A stretch of 64,000 nucleotides of DNA from Pseudomonas sp. B21-056. Lineage in GTDB: Bacteria > Pseudomonadota > Gammaproteobacteria > Pseudomonadales > Pseudomonadaceae. The notes under the pieces were generated by a model. The model searched no databases. It saw nothing but the letters and a program-made list of their open reading frames with translations, and was not told the origin of the DNA. This document shows positions 9,427 through 17,925 of this stretch, in pieces. Position 1 is the first letter of the stretch. The number at the start of each line of letters is the position of its first letter. Made by a program: the position numbers and the translations under genes. The stretch spans positions 2,170,001 to 2,234,000 of the forward strand of contig NZ_CP087203.1 of NCBI RefSeq assembly GCF_026016325.1. Reading direction: 5' to 3'.

Positions 9427-10544
9427 CAGGCAAGGCCCCCGTAAAGCTGCTTCTGTTCTTGCTGAGTGAGTTCGGCCATGAGTGTCAGCAGATTGCCGAG
9501 GGCGTTCTGGCGGCTTTTCATATCGCGCCAGAGCAGGATCGGCAGCTGCAACAGCATCGGACGCAGACCATTGAGGAACGCCAGTTGATGCTTGAGTTGC
9601 GGACCACCGATGTGCTGGGTCAGTTGCAGGGTCTGGCTGATGTTCATGCCGTTGGCGGTGAGCGCCAGCAGATGTTTGAGGAAGGCGGGTGGATCGACCT
9701 TCAGATCGGGGTTCTTGTTGCGCATGCGCCCCAGCAGGTGCTCGCAGCCTCGCAACAGCGTCGTCACGTGTCGTGCGGTATTGAGGCCGTGCATCAGTGT
9801 GCGCAATTGTTCGTGGGACGCGGAGGGGGTCAAGGCCGACAGGTCATCGGCAATCGCGCTGCGCATGTCGCGCAGGTTGAGGTCGAACTGCCCCGGCTCC
9901 TCCTGCTCGCTGAGCAGTGCCTCGATCAACCCCGTGATATTCGGTTGGCCGGAAACCGCCACGCTGTACAGGTTGCGCAAGGTCGTCCGGCGCTTGCTGT
10001 CGAGGCTCGGGCGGGCGAAGGCCTTGGCGGAGTTGATACCGGCACGGGCGCGAGGGCCGTACTTGCGCCGCAGTACCTTTAACTGCTGTGTCAGCACCAC
10101 ATGCTCGCCCGTTGCGCCATCGGCCTGGGCCTGTTTGCGGGCGGCTTGCAGCAGCACGTGGGCCTTGGCCGCGTCGCCATCGGTGTACGCCAGCACCTGC
10201 GACAGATCCATCGAATTTTCCAGTTGCAGCCTTTTGCGCAGCATCCTCGCGGCGTTATCCAGCCCGGTGTCCTGGGCGCCCATCAGCAGTTGATAGAGTT
10301 CGCTCAGTTTGACCGCGCGCGACTGCAACGCATTGTTGCTGGCGATCAGTTCGCGTTGGCTGAGGATGCGGCTGTGCTGTACCAGCGCGGCGGCGAAGCG
10401 CGAGATCTGTTGCGGCGAAGTCCCTGCGCTGTGCTGGACGATGCTTTGCTGAACCGCGCTTTGCAGCGGCTGCGCGACAGGGGGCGCCACGCGGGTGGGC
10501 GCGAGGGGTGGAGGCTGCATCAGGGGCGGAGCGACGATTTTCAT
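9426..10544 (-). CDS. hrpJ: Type III secretion gatekeeper HrpJ (YopN/SsaL-like)
   Basis: A gatekeeper that controls the order of translocator and effector secretion. The C-terminal two thirds have the helical YopN/InvE-type repeat fold. The first 45 codons of the longest frame (from 10679) lie across and upstream of the hrp promoter at 10574-10602. I therefore place the start at 10544 (MKIVAPPLMQPPP), giving 372 residues about 30 bases below the promoter. No strong Shine-Dalgarno precedes this ATG, so the start is inferred from the promoter. First gene of the operon ending at hrcU. Confidence 0.88.
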   Translation of the reverse strand: MKIVAPPLMQPPPLAPTRVAPPVAQPLQSAVQQSIVQHSAGTSPQQISRFAAALVQHSRILSQRELIASNNALQSRAVKLSELYQLLMGAQDTGLDNAARMLRKRLQLENSMDLSQVLAYTDGDAAKAHVLLQAARKQAQADGATGEHVVLTQQLKVLRRKYGPRARAGINSAKAFARPSLDSKRRTTLRNLYSVAVSGQPNITGLIEALLSEQEEPGQFDLNLRDMRSAIADDLSALTPSASHEQLRTLMHGLNTARHVTTLLRGCEHLLGRMRNKNPDLKVDPPAFLKHLLALTANGMNISQTLQLTQHIGGPQLKHQLAFLNGLRPMLLQLPILLWRDMKSRQNALGNLLTLMAELTQQEQKQLYGGLA

Positions 10545-10573
10545 AGGACGGTTCTGAGCCGGGTCATACCCGC

Positions 10574-10602
10574 TAAGTGGGCCGTACACCGGGTTCGGTT
10601 CC
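10574..10602 (-). promoter_or_regulatory. hrp box (HrpL-dependent promoter) of the hrpJ operon
   Basis: Read on the minus strand the site is GGAACC-N16-CCACTTA. This is an exact match to the hrp box consensus (GGAACC-N15/16-CCACNNA) used by the ECF sigma factor HrpL. It ends 30 bases before the proposed hrpJ start. Confidence 0.93.
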
Positions 10603-10735
10603 CTGGTCGGGAAAGTGGCCGGGTTTGTGCCAAATCCCGTCGAGCCAAAAAGGTGGCTGCGCAAAGATTTGTATTTCAAGGTTTTTCATTGTTTTTAAAT
10701 ACATTAATAATCAATGAGTTATAAGCATTATTTGG

Positions 10736-10752
10736 TTGGTATGGTTATCGCA
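10736..10752 (+). promoter_or_regulatory. Putative sigma-54 promoter of hrpL
   Basis: The sequence TTGGTATGGTTATCGCA places GG and GC exactly 10 bases apart and agrees with most of the consensus YTGGCACGRNNNTTGCW. It lies 38 bases before the hrpL ATG. In P. syringae hrpL is transcribed by RpoN with the HrpR/HrpS enhancer-binding proteins, which would be encoded outside this window. Confidence 0.72.
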
Positions 10753-10789
10753 ATAGGGCTTGCACACCACTAGATAAGGGTATGCCCCC

Positions 10790-11344
10790 ATGTTGCAAAG
10801 CCTTGCGATCGTTGACTCGAACTTCTCCAGCGCGCACGCGTCGGCCGCCGGGATTCGCCAATTGAGCGGTGATCAGATATCGATGCTCAGGGCCTTTATT
10901 CAGAAGCGGGTGATGAACCCCGACGATGTTGATGACCTGCTGCAATGCGTCCTGCTCGAGGCCTTGCGCAGTGAGCACAAGTTTCAACATGCCAGTAAGC
11001 CGCAGACGTGGTTATGCGGCATTGCCCTGAATCTGATCCGTAACCACTTTCGAAAGATGTACCGGCAACCGTTCCAGGAAAGCTGGGAAGATGAAGTTCA
11101 TTCCGAACAGGACGGGCACGGCGATATCGGCCATCAGGTGGACGGGCATCGCCAGTTGGCGCGGGTGATCCAGGCCATTGGTTGCTTGCCGCCGAACATG
11201 CAGAAGGTGTTGGAAGCCTGCCTGGAAATGAACGGTAACTATCAGGATACGGCCAGCAGTCTCGGAGTACCGATCGGCACCGTGCGGTCACGGCTGTCGC
11301 GGGCGCGCGTCCAGCTCAAGCAGCATGTGGATCCTTTCGGCTGA
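10790..11344 (+). CDS. hrpL: ECF sigma factor HrpL (RspL)
   Basis: An alternative sigma factor of 184 residues that recognises hrp boxes. Region 2 (about 30-95) includes DDVDDLLQCVLLEAL and KPQTWLCGIALNLIRNHFRK. Region 4 (about 125-180) ends in the helix-turn-helix ASSLGVPIGTVRSRLSRARVQL. It is divergent from hrpJ, with a 245-base regulatory gap. AAGGG upstream of the ATG serves as ribosome site. It most likely controls both hrp boxes found here. No anti-sigma gene is adjacent, as expected for HrpL. Confidence 0.95.
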   Translation: MLQSLAIVDSNFSSAHASAAGIRQLSGDQISMLRAFIQKRVMNPDDVDDLLQCVLLEALRSEHKFQHASKPQTWLCGIALNLIRNHFRKMYRQPFQESWEDEVHSEQDGHGDIGHQVDGHRQLARVIQAIGCLPPNMQKVLEACLEMNGNYQDTASSLGVPIGTVRSRLSRARVQLKQHVDPFG

Positions 11345-11365
11345 GCAGGGGGCGGTTTTTTTTCG

Positions 11366-11393
11366 GGAACCGATTGTGGGGGGCAGCCACTCA
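11366..11393 (+). promoter_or_regulatory. hrp box (HrpL-dependent promoter) of the hrpK-effector operon
   Basis: GGAACC-N15-CCACTCA, a perfect match to the hrp box consensus. It starts 22 bases after the hrpL stop and lies 34 bases before the hrpK ATG. It separates hrpK from hrpL transcription and predicts co-expression of hrpK and the downstream effector with the secretion machine. Confidence 0.95.
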
Positions 11394-11427
11394 GTTGCCA
11401 TCCTTCACTCTCGGATGGTGACTTCCC

Positions 11428-13713
11428 ATGCGTATTTCCGGTTCTTCCTTCAGCGGTACTGTGCACCTCCCCACCCCTGGCGAAGTGGCGGGCGAGTTGC
11501 CGGTTCCCAGTAATCTGCGTGGCAATGGCGGCGTCCAGGCCGGGGTGCAATTCGGCCTGGAAACGGCGGACGCGTCAGGCCTGGTGCAGAACAATGCGCA
11601 GAAGGCGGGGTCCTTTCTGACGCAGTTGTTTCAAGGAAACAATGTCGCGCCATCCGATACGCCGTCATGCGACGACACACCAAGCCAGGTGGCGCCCACG
11701 GCTCCGGTTGCGCCAGTCGCTGCTCCATCGAGCAGCAACGCATCCGACCCCGCCAATGCCCCGAAGGCCGCCGATGCGGAGTTTCTTGATAACTATTCGT
11801 CTCCCAAAGCCTTGGAGCGTTGGGAGCCGCTTGTAGCCCATTTGCCGCCCGAGGAGCGTCTGCAAGCAGAGAAGGAGCTCAATCGGCCAATTGCAGCGGC
11901 TCATATGGCCAGGGGGGACGGTCCTGATGCGGCCAAGGCGATGGCATTCATTAATGCCAACCCTGCGCTGAAAACCGCGGTGGACGTCGGTAAAGATGAC
12001 GGCAATGCGGATGGCAAGATCACAGACAAGGATCTCAAGGCTTTTGCCAAGAGCATGGAGAGGGCGGCGGAAAAGGCAGGCAAGGGGCTGATCGGGTATC
12101 AAAGGCGTAACCCGAATGCCGATCCGCAGTCCCTGGAAATGGTTCGCAATGCCTCGCTGATGCAGGCGAACCTGCCGCTGGTCAGGGCCGCCGACCCTCA
12201 TAACGCCGCGGATGCGGCCAACAAGATAGAGGTCGACGACAATATCAGTGCCGACGACTTGAAAGGTTTATCGGCAAACAATCCGGGACTTTCCGGTGCG
12301 CTTAAACAATCCTGCAACACCTGGGCGCAGCCGGGTTTCCTAGGACAGCTTGACGAGGCGGGCATGACAGGCCGCGATCAGGCTACCCATAGTCCAGATC
12401 AGTTGTTCAACGCCAAGAACCTGAGTGAATGGATCAGGGCCAGTGCCCCCACCAACGGCGGGCAGTTCGCGGGCATGCTCAGCGACGCGGCCACCCTCAA
12501 TGCGGTGGCCGGTATCGATATCAGCAAGCTCGATGAGAAGGTCTTCGAACAACCCGAGTCCTATACGGGGGCGCAGAAGGCTGCTGTCATGGTCAAGTTG
12601 CAACAGACCCAGCAGAGCGTGATTGCCGGGCGCAACTTGCGCAACACCGAAAAAACCGAGCAGGCGCTGGCCGAGAGAATTGCCCAGCTACAGGCCGATT
12701 CCGACGTGCAGGCGTATCTCAACAAGAGCATTCCCGAGCAGGAACGTGCCCTGGTGCGCAGTGATGCCGCGCTGCAAAAGGCGGTCAAGGAGCAGGTGAA
12801 GAACGTCAACAGTGGCAAAGCCCTGCAAACCGACATGGACGCTGCTGACAGGGCTGTGGACAAACATAAACCCATCGCTGACTACAGCGGTGCCCTCAAC
12901 GGGTTGTCCGCGCAACTGCAGTTGCAGAAAGACCTGTTCCCCGAAACCGAGGTGCCTGATCCCTCCGCTGTGCTGGACAGCCGTCCGGACCTGCAAGCAA
13001 AAATCGGTGACTCCTATGCGCGCAACTTCAGCGAAGGTGGTGCACTGAAGCAATTGCTCGGGCAGAAGAACCTCGATGCCAATCAGGCCCTGCAGATGGC
13101 CGATGCCCAGAAAGCCGCCTACGACAGCGTGATGCCCAGCGATGTGACCGAAGGCCAGCATCAGAACTATCTGGACGCCACGTTTGCGCAACTGCAGGAC
13201 ACGAAAAAGGGCCGCAAGTTGCTCGAAGGCAAGACCGACGAAAACAAGGGGCCGTCGATGGTCAGCCAGATCGCTGCGCAGATGGGCCCTCGGGCGCTGC
13301 AATCGGTCATGGGCTTCGCCTCGGTGTCCGACATGCTGGCCCATGGCGACAAGTTGGGCGCCGCACAAACCATTTATGACAGCACCAAACTGGGTGGGCA
13401 GGCGATCAAGGAGGGCATCGAGACGGGGGCCAGGTTGCTCGGCCGTGAGGCTTCAGGAGGGCTGGGACGCATGGCTGGCCAGCTCGCCGGCCGGGCGGTG
13501 GCCATGGTTGCGGGCGAAGCCACCGGCCTGGCCGCAGGGGCCGCGATGGGGGCGGCGATTCCGGTGATCGGTTGGGCCATCGACGCTGCCATGGCCGTGG
13601 GGTTCGGTATCTCCCTGATTGTCGACGCCGTCAAGAAACACAAGGTGCAGAAAGCCTTCGACCACAACGTCGACCCGGTACTGAACCAGTTCGGTATCCC
13701 TAAGGCGCATTGA
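11428..13713 (+). CDS. hrpK: HrpK1-like type III translocator/secreted protein
   Basis: A 761-residue protein in the hrpK position beside hrpL. P. syringae HrpK1 is a secreted, translocator-like protein of similar size with weak likeness to Xanthomonas HrpF. The N-terminus is Ser/Pro/Gly-rich and polar, as in type III substrates. A canonical-looking EF-hand loop lies at 191-202 (D191, N193, D195-G196, I198, D202), with a degenerate second copy about 60 residues later. The middle is long and helical. The C-terminal part (about 665-735) is Gly/Ala-rich and hydrophobic (GAAIPVIGWAIDAAMAVGFG), a likely membrane-inserting hairpin. It is preceded by a perfect hrp box and followed after 54 bases by an effector gene. 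The exact role in this species is inferred. Confidence 0.85.
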   Translation: MRISGSSFSGTVHLPTPGEVAGELPVPSNLRGNGGVQAGVQFGLETADASGLVQNNAQKAGSFLTQLFQGNNVAPSDTPSCDDTPSQVAPTAPVAPVAAPSSSNASDPANAPKAADAEFLDNYSSPKALERWEPLVAHLPPEERLQAEKELNRPIAAAHMARGDGPDAAKAMAFINANPALKTAVDVGKDDGNADGKITDKDLKAFAKSMERAAEKAGKGLIGYQRRNPNADPQSLEMVRNASLMQANLPLVRAADPHNAADAANKIEVDDNISADDLKGLSANNPGLSGALKQSCNTWAQPGFLGQLDEAGMTGRDQATHSPDQLFNAKNLSEWIRASAPTNGGQFAGMLSDAATLNAVAGIDISKLDEKVFEQPESYTGAQKAAVMVKLQQTQQSVIAGRNLRNTEKTEQALAERIAQLQADSDVQAYLNKSIPEQERALVRSDAALQKAVKEQVKNVNSGKALQTDMDAADRAVDKHKPIADYSGALNGLSAQLQLQKDLFPETEVPDPSAVLDSRPDLQAKIGDSYARNFSEGGALKQLLGQKNLDANQALQMADAQKAAYDSVMPSDVTEGQHQNYLDATFAQLQDTKKGRKLLEGKTDENKGPSMVSQIAAQMGPRALQSVMGFASVSDMLAHGDKLGAAQTIYDSTKLGGQAIKEGIETGARLLGREASGGLGRMAGQLAGRAVAMVAGEATGLAAGAAMGAAIPVIGWAIDAAMAVGFGISLIVDAVKKHKVQKAFDHNVDPVLNQFGIPKAH

Positions 13714-13767
13714 CACATTCACGGCTGCCCTTATCCACAGGGTGGCCGGCCCTTCGGAGAGTAATGC

Positions 13768-15132
13768 ATGAGACCCATCGGCGGCCCTACGCCCCGTTAC
13801 CAGCCCCCTGTCCCGGAAACCGAAACGTCAACCACGCGCTCCACGCACCAGGAACAGGCAGGTTCATCCAGCGCTTCCCAACCACCGCCTGAGGCGCCAC
13901 AACTGGGCAGTGTGCAGCGCTATCCCGGTGGGCGCTATGCGCACCTGGCAGAAGCCATTGTCCACATGAAAATCACCGGGCAGGACAAGGAGCGCCAGAG
14001 CGGTCGAAACGCTGACGGTGTCAGCGCAAAGGCGCTGTCCGGTTCCCAGGGGGTGGCGTCATCCTCGCACCGGCCGGCCGGGGCGGCTGAACGCTTCATG
14101 GCCGCGGACCTTGCAGAGCTGGCAAGCTGGAGCGAGCGGTCGCACACCTATGCGGCCGATCCTGTCCATGCATTTGGTCGTGGTGCACAGGTCCCTCGCT
14201 CCGTACACAATAAACTGCTGAATGATGCAAAACAGTACATGGAATCAAAACTTCACGCCCACGGGCTGAAGCTGAGCGATGTGGTCACCCGGGCGACCGA
14301 TAAACGCCTCGAAATCAACTTGAACTACATCGAGATGAGGGATTACGTGAGCCGCGAAGGGCTCTGGGTTCCCTCGGAGAGCGATAAGTTGAAGGACAAA
14401 CTGATCGCCAGGGCCGATGCCTATATGAGCCACTTTCTTGCCGAGAACCCGACCGCGTTGGCGCCACTGCCCGGGTTGAAGAGTAAAGACAGCATTGGCG
14501 TCATGCGCGAACTGCTTCAGGACGCCCCGGGCCTGGTGATTGGTGAAGCGCACAGGGCCAGATCCAGTAAGCGCGTGATCATCAACAATATCCCGGCGCT
14601 CAAGGCCGCCGGCGTGACCACGCTGTACCTGGAGCACGTGTGCGCGGACTCCCATGGCAAAGCACTCCATGAGTACATGGCGGCCCCCAAAGGCAGTCCG
14701 ATGCCTGCCCGGTTGAAGGTCTATCTTGACGCCCTGACCTGGGGTAATTCGGCACCTGGCCAGAAGAGGTCCGAGTACGGCTTCAAGGAACTGGTAAAGG
14801 CTGCAAAGGACGGCGGGCTGCAAGTCATCCCGGTGGATACTGCTGAAACCTATGCCACTTCGGGTGGCAGCGAAAATGCGCGGACCAAAGTGATGAACTA
14901 TTACGCCGCAGAAAAAATACGGCTCACCAGACCCGAAGGCAAGTGGATCGCATTCGTCGGCTCCACCCACGCAACCACTTTCGAAGGGGTGCCGGGGCTC
15001 GCGCAGTTGCACGGGGTCAGGAGTCTGATCGTGGACGATTTCGGGACCAAGTCCCGGGCAGAGATCAAAGTCAATGTCAAAAACTATGGCGACAAGCTCG
15101 ATCCGGATGTGACCCTGTCCTATAAAGTCTGA
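13768..15132 (+). CDS. hopB1: HopB1/RopB-like type III effector with a ChaN/TIKI-like domain
   Basis: A 454-residue protein, second gene behind the hrpK hrp box, with ribosome site GGAGAG. Residues 1-130 are rich in Ser, Pro, Gln and Thr without clear structure, typical of a secretion and translocation region. Residues about 230-450 form a domain with G259-E260-A261-H262 followed by RARSSKR, and a second G-S-T-H ending at H401. This paired GxxH pattern resembles the EreA/ChaN/TIKI superfamily and the C2 domain of Pasteurella toxin. In P. syringae DC3000 the gene after hrpK is hopB1, whose product is reported to cut the plant co-receptor BAK1, and the opening MRPIGG fits that family. Effector status follows from promoter, position and composition; the enzymatic activity is inferred. 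Confidence 0.78.
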   Translation: MRPIGGPTPRYQPPVPETETSTTRSTHQEQAGSSSASQPPPEAPQLGSVQRYPGGRYAHLAEAIVHMKITGQDKERQSGRNADGVSAKALSGSQGVASSSHRPAGAAERFMAADLAELASWSERSHTYAADPVHAFGRGAQVPRSVHNKLLNDAKQYMESKLHAHGLKLSDVVTRATDKRLEINLNYIEMRDYVSREGLWVPSESDKLKDKLIARADAYMSHFLAENPTALAPLPGLKSKDSIGVMRELLQDAPGLVIGEAHRARSSKRVIINNIPALKAAGVTTLYLEHVCADSHGKALHEYMAAPKGSPMPARLKVYLDALTWGNSAPGQKRSEYGFKELVKAAKDGGLQVIPVDTAETYATSGGSENARTKVMNYYAAEKIRLTRPEGKWIAFVGSTHATTFEGVPGLAQLHGVRSLIVDDFGTKSRAEIKVNVKNYGDKLDPDVTLSYKV

Positions 15133-15141
15133 CGGACAGGG
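15113..15141. terminator. Shared hairpin at converging effector and maoC ends
   Basis: An eight-base perfect inverted repeat (CCCTGTCC / GGACAGGG, loop 13) spans the two overlapping stop codons. No T-run follows on either strand, so it is only a weak candidate for a bidirectional terminator. Confidence 0.35.
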
Positions 15142-15602
15142 AGGGCAGATCCATCGCGCATGATCAGCACCGACACTTCATAGGTGAGCACTTTTTTAAG
15201 ACCTGCGGTGAATACGTCAACGGCAAGGACCACCCAGCCTCGATCTTCTCTTCGAGGGTGGCAGGTTGAGGTAAGCACCTTCGCACAAATGCTGATCACA
15301 TCCCCAGGCAGCACCGGTGACAACATTCGGAATTTATCGAATTGCCCACCCGCGACAATGCGGGTTCTGAGATACAAGACTTCACACATCAGGCGTTGCA
15401 CGATAGCAAAGGTTTGCAGCCCGCTGGCACAGTGGACGCCGAGGGGGCTTTTGCGAGCCCGTTCAGGATCAACGTGAATGTCGAGGGGATCGTATGCCAA
15501 GGCAAAGGCTACAATCTCCTCTTCAGTCATCGCTTCAGGCCGTGAAGCTGTCCAGGTGTTGCCTGGCTGGAAGTCTTCCCAGAATAAAGTCGCTACGGTC
15601 AT
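15120..15602 (-). CDS. MaoC-family (R)-specific enoyl-CoA hydratase/dehydratase
   Basis: A single hot-dog domain of 160 residues. The hydratase motif is present as YDPLDIHVD, giving the usual catalytic pair Asp38 and His43 with the family spacing. Such proteins add water to 2-enoyl-CoA esters. I use the ATG at 15602 (MTVATLFWEDF), where the domain begins; a frame from 15683 would add 27 residues with no family likeness. Its 3' end overlaps the type III effector gene by 13 bases. It is divergent from an AraC-type regulator and may be controlled by it. The natural substrate is unknown. Confidence 0.82.
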   Translation of the reverse strand: MTVATLFWEDFQPGNTWTASRPEAMTEEEIVAFALAYDPLDIHVDPERARKSPLGVHCASGLQTFAIVQRLMCEVLYLRTRIVAGGQFDKFRMLSPVLPGDVISICAKVLTSTCHPRREDRGWVVLAVDVFTAGLKKVLTYEVSVLIMRDGSALPVRQTL

Positions 15603-15827
15603 GGGGTCATTGCCCTCATATTCTAAAACCACGAGTCTTCTGCAAGCGACACTGATCCTGAAGCGGGTCGTGGACGCCGGCAATGTCCAAAGACCTCAGC
15701 ACAGGTGAATATTCAGGCTGTTGACAGAAGGGTGTGGGCAACCGAACGTACCGATGATCGCGCCAGTGAACAGCCACTGCGCGCCAGCCGGTGGCGGGCA
15801 GCCCTTACATGGCTTTATGGAGAAGAG

Positions 15828-16844
15828 ATGGCACACGCTCAGTACAAGGGAACCACTTCAATCGGATTGGTCCGTGAAGCGTTGTCCGGGGCCATTCAGC
15901 GTGGCCTGGATATCCAACCGATTCTGCAGTTCGCCCGTATTGATCCTGAACTTCTGAATGCTCCGCAGGCGCGAGTCGAGGCATCGGCGTTTTCACGTCT
16001 GTGGATCGCCTTGTCAGACCAGATGGATGATGAGTTTTTCGGTATTGACAGTCATCCGATGCGCAGAGGCAGCTTTCAACTGATGTGCCATGCCGTCATC
16101 GGCTGCCGTTCCCTGGAGCAGGCTCTACAGCGGATGCTGGCTTTTCTTCGATGCATTCTTGATGACGTCTACGGGACGTTGGAAATGGAGGGCAACGATG
16201 CCCGGATCATTATTCATGACTATGGCACCGAGCGCCGCCTGTACGCTTACGGTACGTGGCTGGTCCTGGTGCATGGCCTGCTTTGTTGGTTGGCCAATAG
16301 AAGAATTCCGCTGCAAGAAGTGCGCTTTCGTCCCCCACGCCCAGAGGACGATAGCGACTATCGCCTGCGCTTTCATTCAGAAATTGAATATGGTGCGGCT
16401 GTGACGCTGGTTCGCTTTGATCGCAGTTTTTTGAGCCTGAAAATTGCCCAGAACAATAATCATCTTTCAGCCTTTCTTCGCGAGGCTCCGGCCAATCTGT
16501 TGGTGAAGTATCGAAATGATGAGAGCGTGAGTGCGCTGATCCGGCATCGTCTCCGGGGACAAAGCCCTGACGAATGGCCGGAACTGGATGACGTCGCCAA
16601 AGACCTTCGAGTCTCCAGTTCAACGCTTCAGCGCCGTCTCCAGGCTGAGGGCGCCAGCTATCAACGTTTGAAGGACGATCTTCGACGGGACATGGCGATC
16701 AATCTCTTGAGCCAGGCTGAGTTAAGTGTCAGTGATGTAGCGGCACTCACCGGATTTCAGGAAACCAGTGCGTTTCACCGCGCGTTCAAGAAGTGGACCG
16801 GCGTCAGCCCAGGGGCGTATCGCAATACCCCAGCAACTCCCTAG
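15828..16844 (+). CDS. AraC-family transcriptional regulator (Arabinose_bd-like sensor domain)
   Basis: A 338-residue regulator from the ATG at 15828, which has a good ribosome site (GGAG, 5-base spacing); a frame from 15705 is less likely. Residues about 10-200 fit the N-terminal ligand domain common in OruR/ArgR-like AraC proteins (IQPILQFARIDPELL; FFGIDSHPMRRGSFQLMCHA). The C-terminal double helix-turn-helix (about 245-330) shows DLRVSSSTLQRRLQAEG and DVAALTGFQETSAFHRAFKK. It lies between maoC and a CoA racemase gene, both on the other strand, and is the likely local regulator. Its end overlaps the racemase gene by 41 bases. Confidence 0.9.
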   Translation: MAHAQYKGTTSIGLVREALSGAIQRGLDIQPILQFARIDPELLNAPQARVEASAFSRLWIALSDQMDDEFFGIDSHPMRRGSFQLMCHAVIGCRSLEQALQRMLAFLRCILDDVYGTLEMEGNDARIIIHDYGTERRLYAYGTWLVLVHGLLCWLANRRIPLQEVRFRPPRPEDDSDYRLRFHSEIEYGAAVTLVRFDRSFLSLKIAQNNNHLSAFLREAPANLLVKYRNDESVSALIRHRLRGQSPDEWPELDDVAKDLRVSSSTLQRRLQAEGASYQRLKDDLRRDMAINLLSQAELSVSDVAALTGFQETSAFHRAFKKWTGVSPGAYRNTPATP

Positions 16845-17925
16845 AGTCCCATCCCACAGCATTCGAGGTGTTTTCCTGTATCGCGCCCGGGGTGCGCGAA
16901 AATCGCGGCGCGGGTGCTGCCTGCAACACACCGTCGGTATTTTGATAGACGCCTCTGTCCCGCATCTGAGGGTGTTCGGCGGCTTCGGCAAGTGTCAGCA
17001 CCGGCGCAAAGCAGGCGTCGCGGCCTTCAAGCAGGGAACACCACTGTGCTTGTGTACGCGTCGCAAACAGCTGGGCCAACTGCTCACTTTGCTCTGGCCA
17101 TTTATCCGGGTCTTCGCAGCCGGACCTGACGTCGAGCGGTGCGTCAATGAGCGCCATCAACTCGGCAAAGAACTGCGGCTCGAGAGGGCCAACGGAAATC
17201 TCCCGGCCGTCTGAACAGGTGTAGCAACGGTAATGGGGCGCTGCGCCTGACAGCAGATTCCGGTCCCGTTCCAGGTTGATCAAGCCGCTGGGCAATAGCC
17301 CGGCAAAGAACGTCATCATGGAAGACACCCCGTCGATGATCGCGGCGTCCACCACCTGGCCTTTACCTGAACGTTCGCGTTCCCACAGCGCCGCTAGAAT
17401 GCCAAAGGCCAGGAACATGGAGCCACCACCAAAGTCCCCGACCAGGTTGAGTGGCGGCAGGGCGGTACCGTGGGCGGTGCCAATCGCTGCCAGCGCGCCC
17501 GTGAGGGCAAGATAGTTGATGTCATGGCCCGCGCGTTCAGCGAGTGGCCCACTTTGTCCCCATCCCGTCATCCGGCCATAGATCAGTCGCGGATTACGTG
17601 CGGTAGCCTCCTGGGGCCCCAGTCCCAAACGCTCCATCACCCCTGGCCGAAAGCCTTCGATAAGCACGTCTGCACTTTCAATCAAGGCCAGAGCCTTCTC
17701 GACGCCGCCTTCACTGCGAATGTCCAGCGTGATGTGCTTGCGGCCCCTGTCGACGACCGGATTCGGCCATCCGTTTCCGCCTTCGCGCTCAATGCGTATG
17801 ACCTCGGCGCCCATGTCAGCGAAGAGCATCGCGCAGTGTGGGCCAGGGCCAATGCCCGCGAACTCGATCACTCGCAATCCCACCAGAGGGCCTTGTCGTT
17901 TCACTGTTTCGCCGGGCATGGGCAC
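16804..17925 (-). CDS. Alpha-methylacyl-CoA racemase-like protein (CaiB/BaiF family III)
   Basis: A 373-residue protein of the family III CoA-transferase fold. The residues used by bacterial alpha-methylacyl-CoA racemases are present: His134 in AGHDINYLALTG, Asp164 in LVGDFGGGSM and Glu249 in VGPLEPQFF. I therefore favour a racemase of 2-methyl-branched acyl-CoA over a CoA transferase. Such enzymes let branched side chains of steroids, bile acids, isoprenoids or pristanate enter beta-oxidation. The end overlaps the AraC-type regulator gene convergently. No acyl-CoA dehydrogenase, ligase or thiolase is adjacent, so it must work with enzymes encoded elsewhere. Confidence 0.87.
   Translation of the reverse strand: MPMPGETVKRQGPLVGLRVIEFAGIGPGPHCAMLFADMGAEVIRIEREGGNGWPNPVVDRGRKHITLDIRSEGGVEKALALIESADVLIEGFRPGVMERLGLGPQEATARNPRLIYGRMTGWGQSGPLAERAGHDINYLALTGALAAIGTAHGTALPPLNLVGDFGGGSMFLAFGILAALWERERSGKGQVVDAAIIDGVSSMMTFFAGLLPSGLINLERDRNLLSGAAPHYRCYTCSDGREISVGPLEPQFFAELMALIDAPLDVRSGCEDPDKWPEQSEQLAQLFATRTQAQWCSLLEGRDACFAPVLTLAEAAEHPQMRDRGVYQNTDGVLQAAPAPRFSRTPGAIQENTSNAVGWDSRELLGYCDTPLG

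Noticed and set aside
8329..9444. 371-codon plus-strand frame opposite hrcV
   Set aside because: His/Gln/Asp/Gly-rich shadow of a conserved membrane protein gene.
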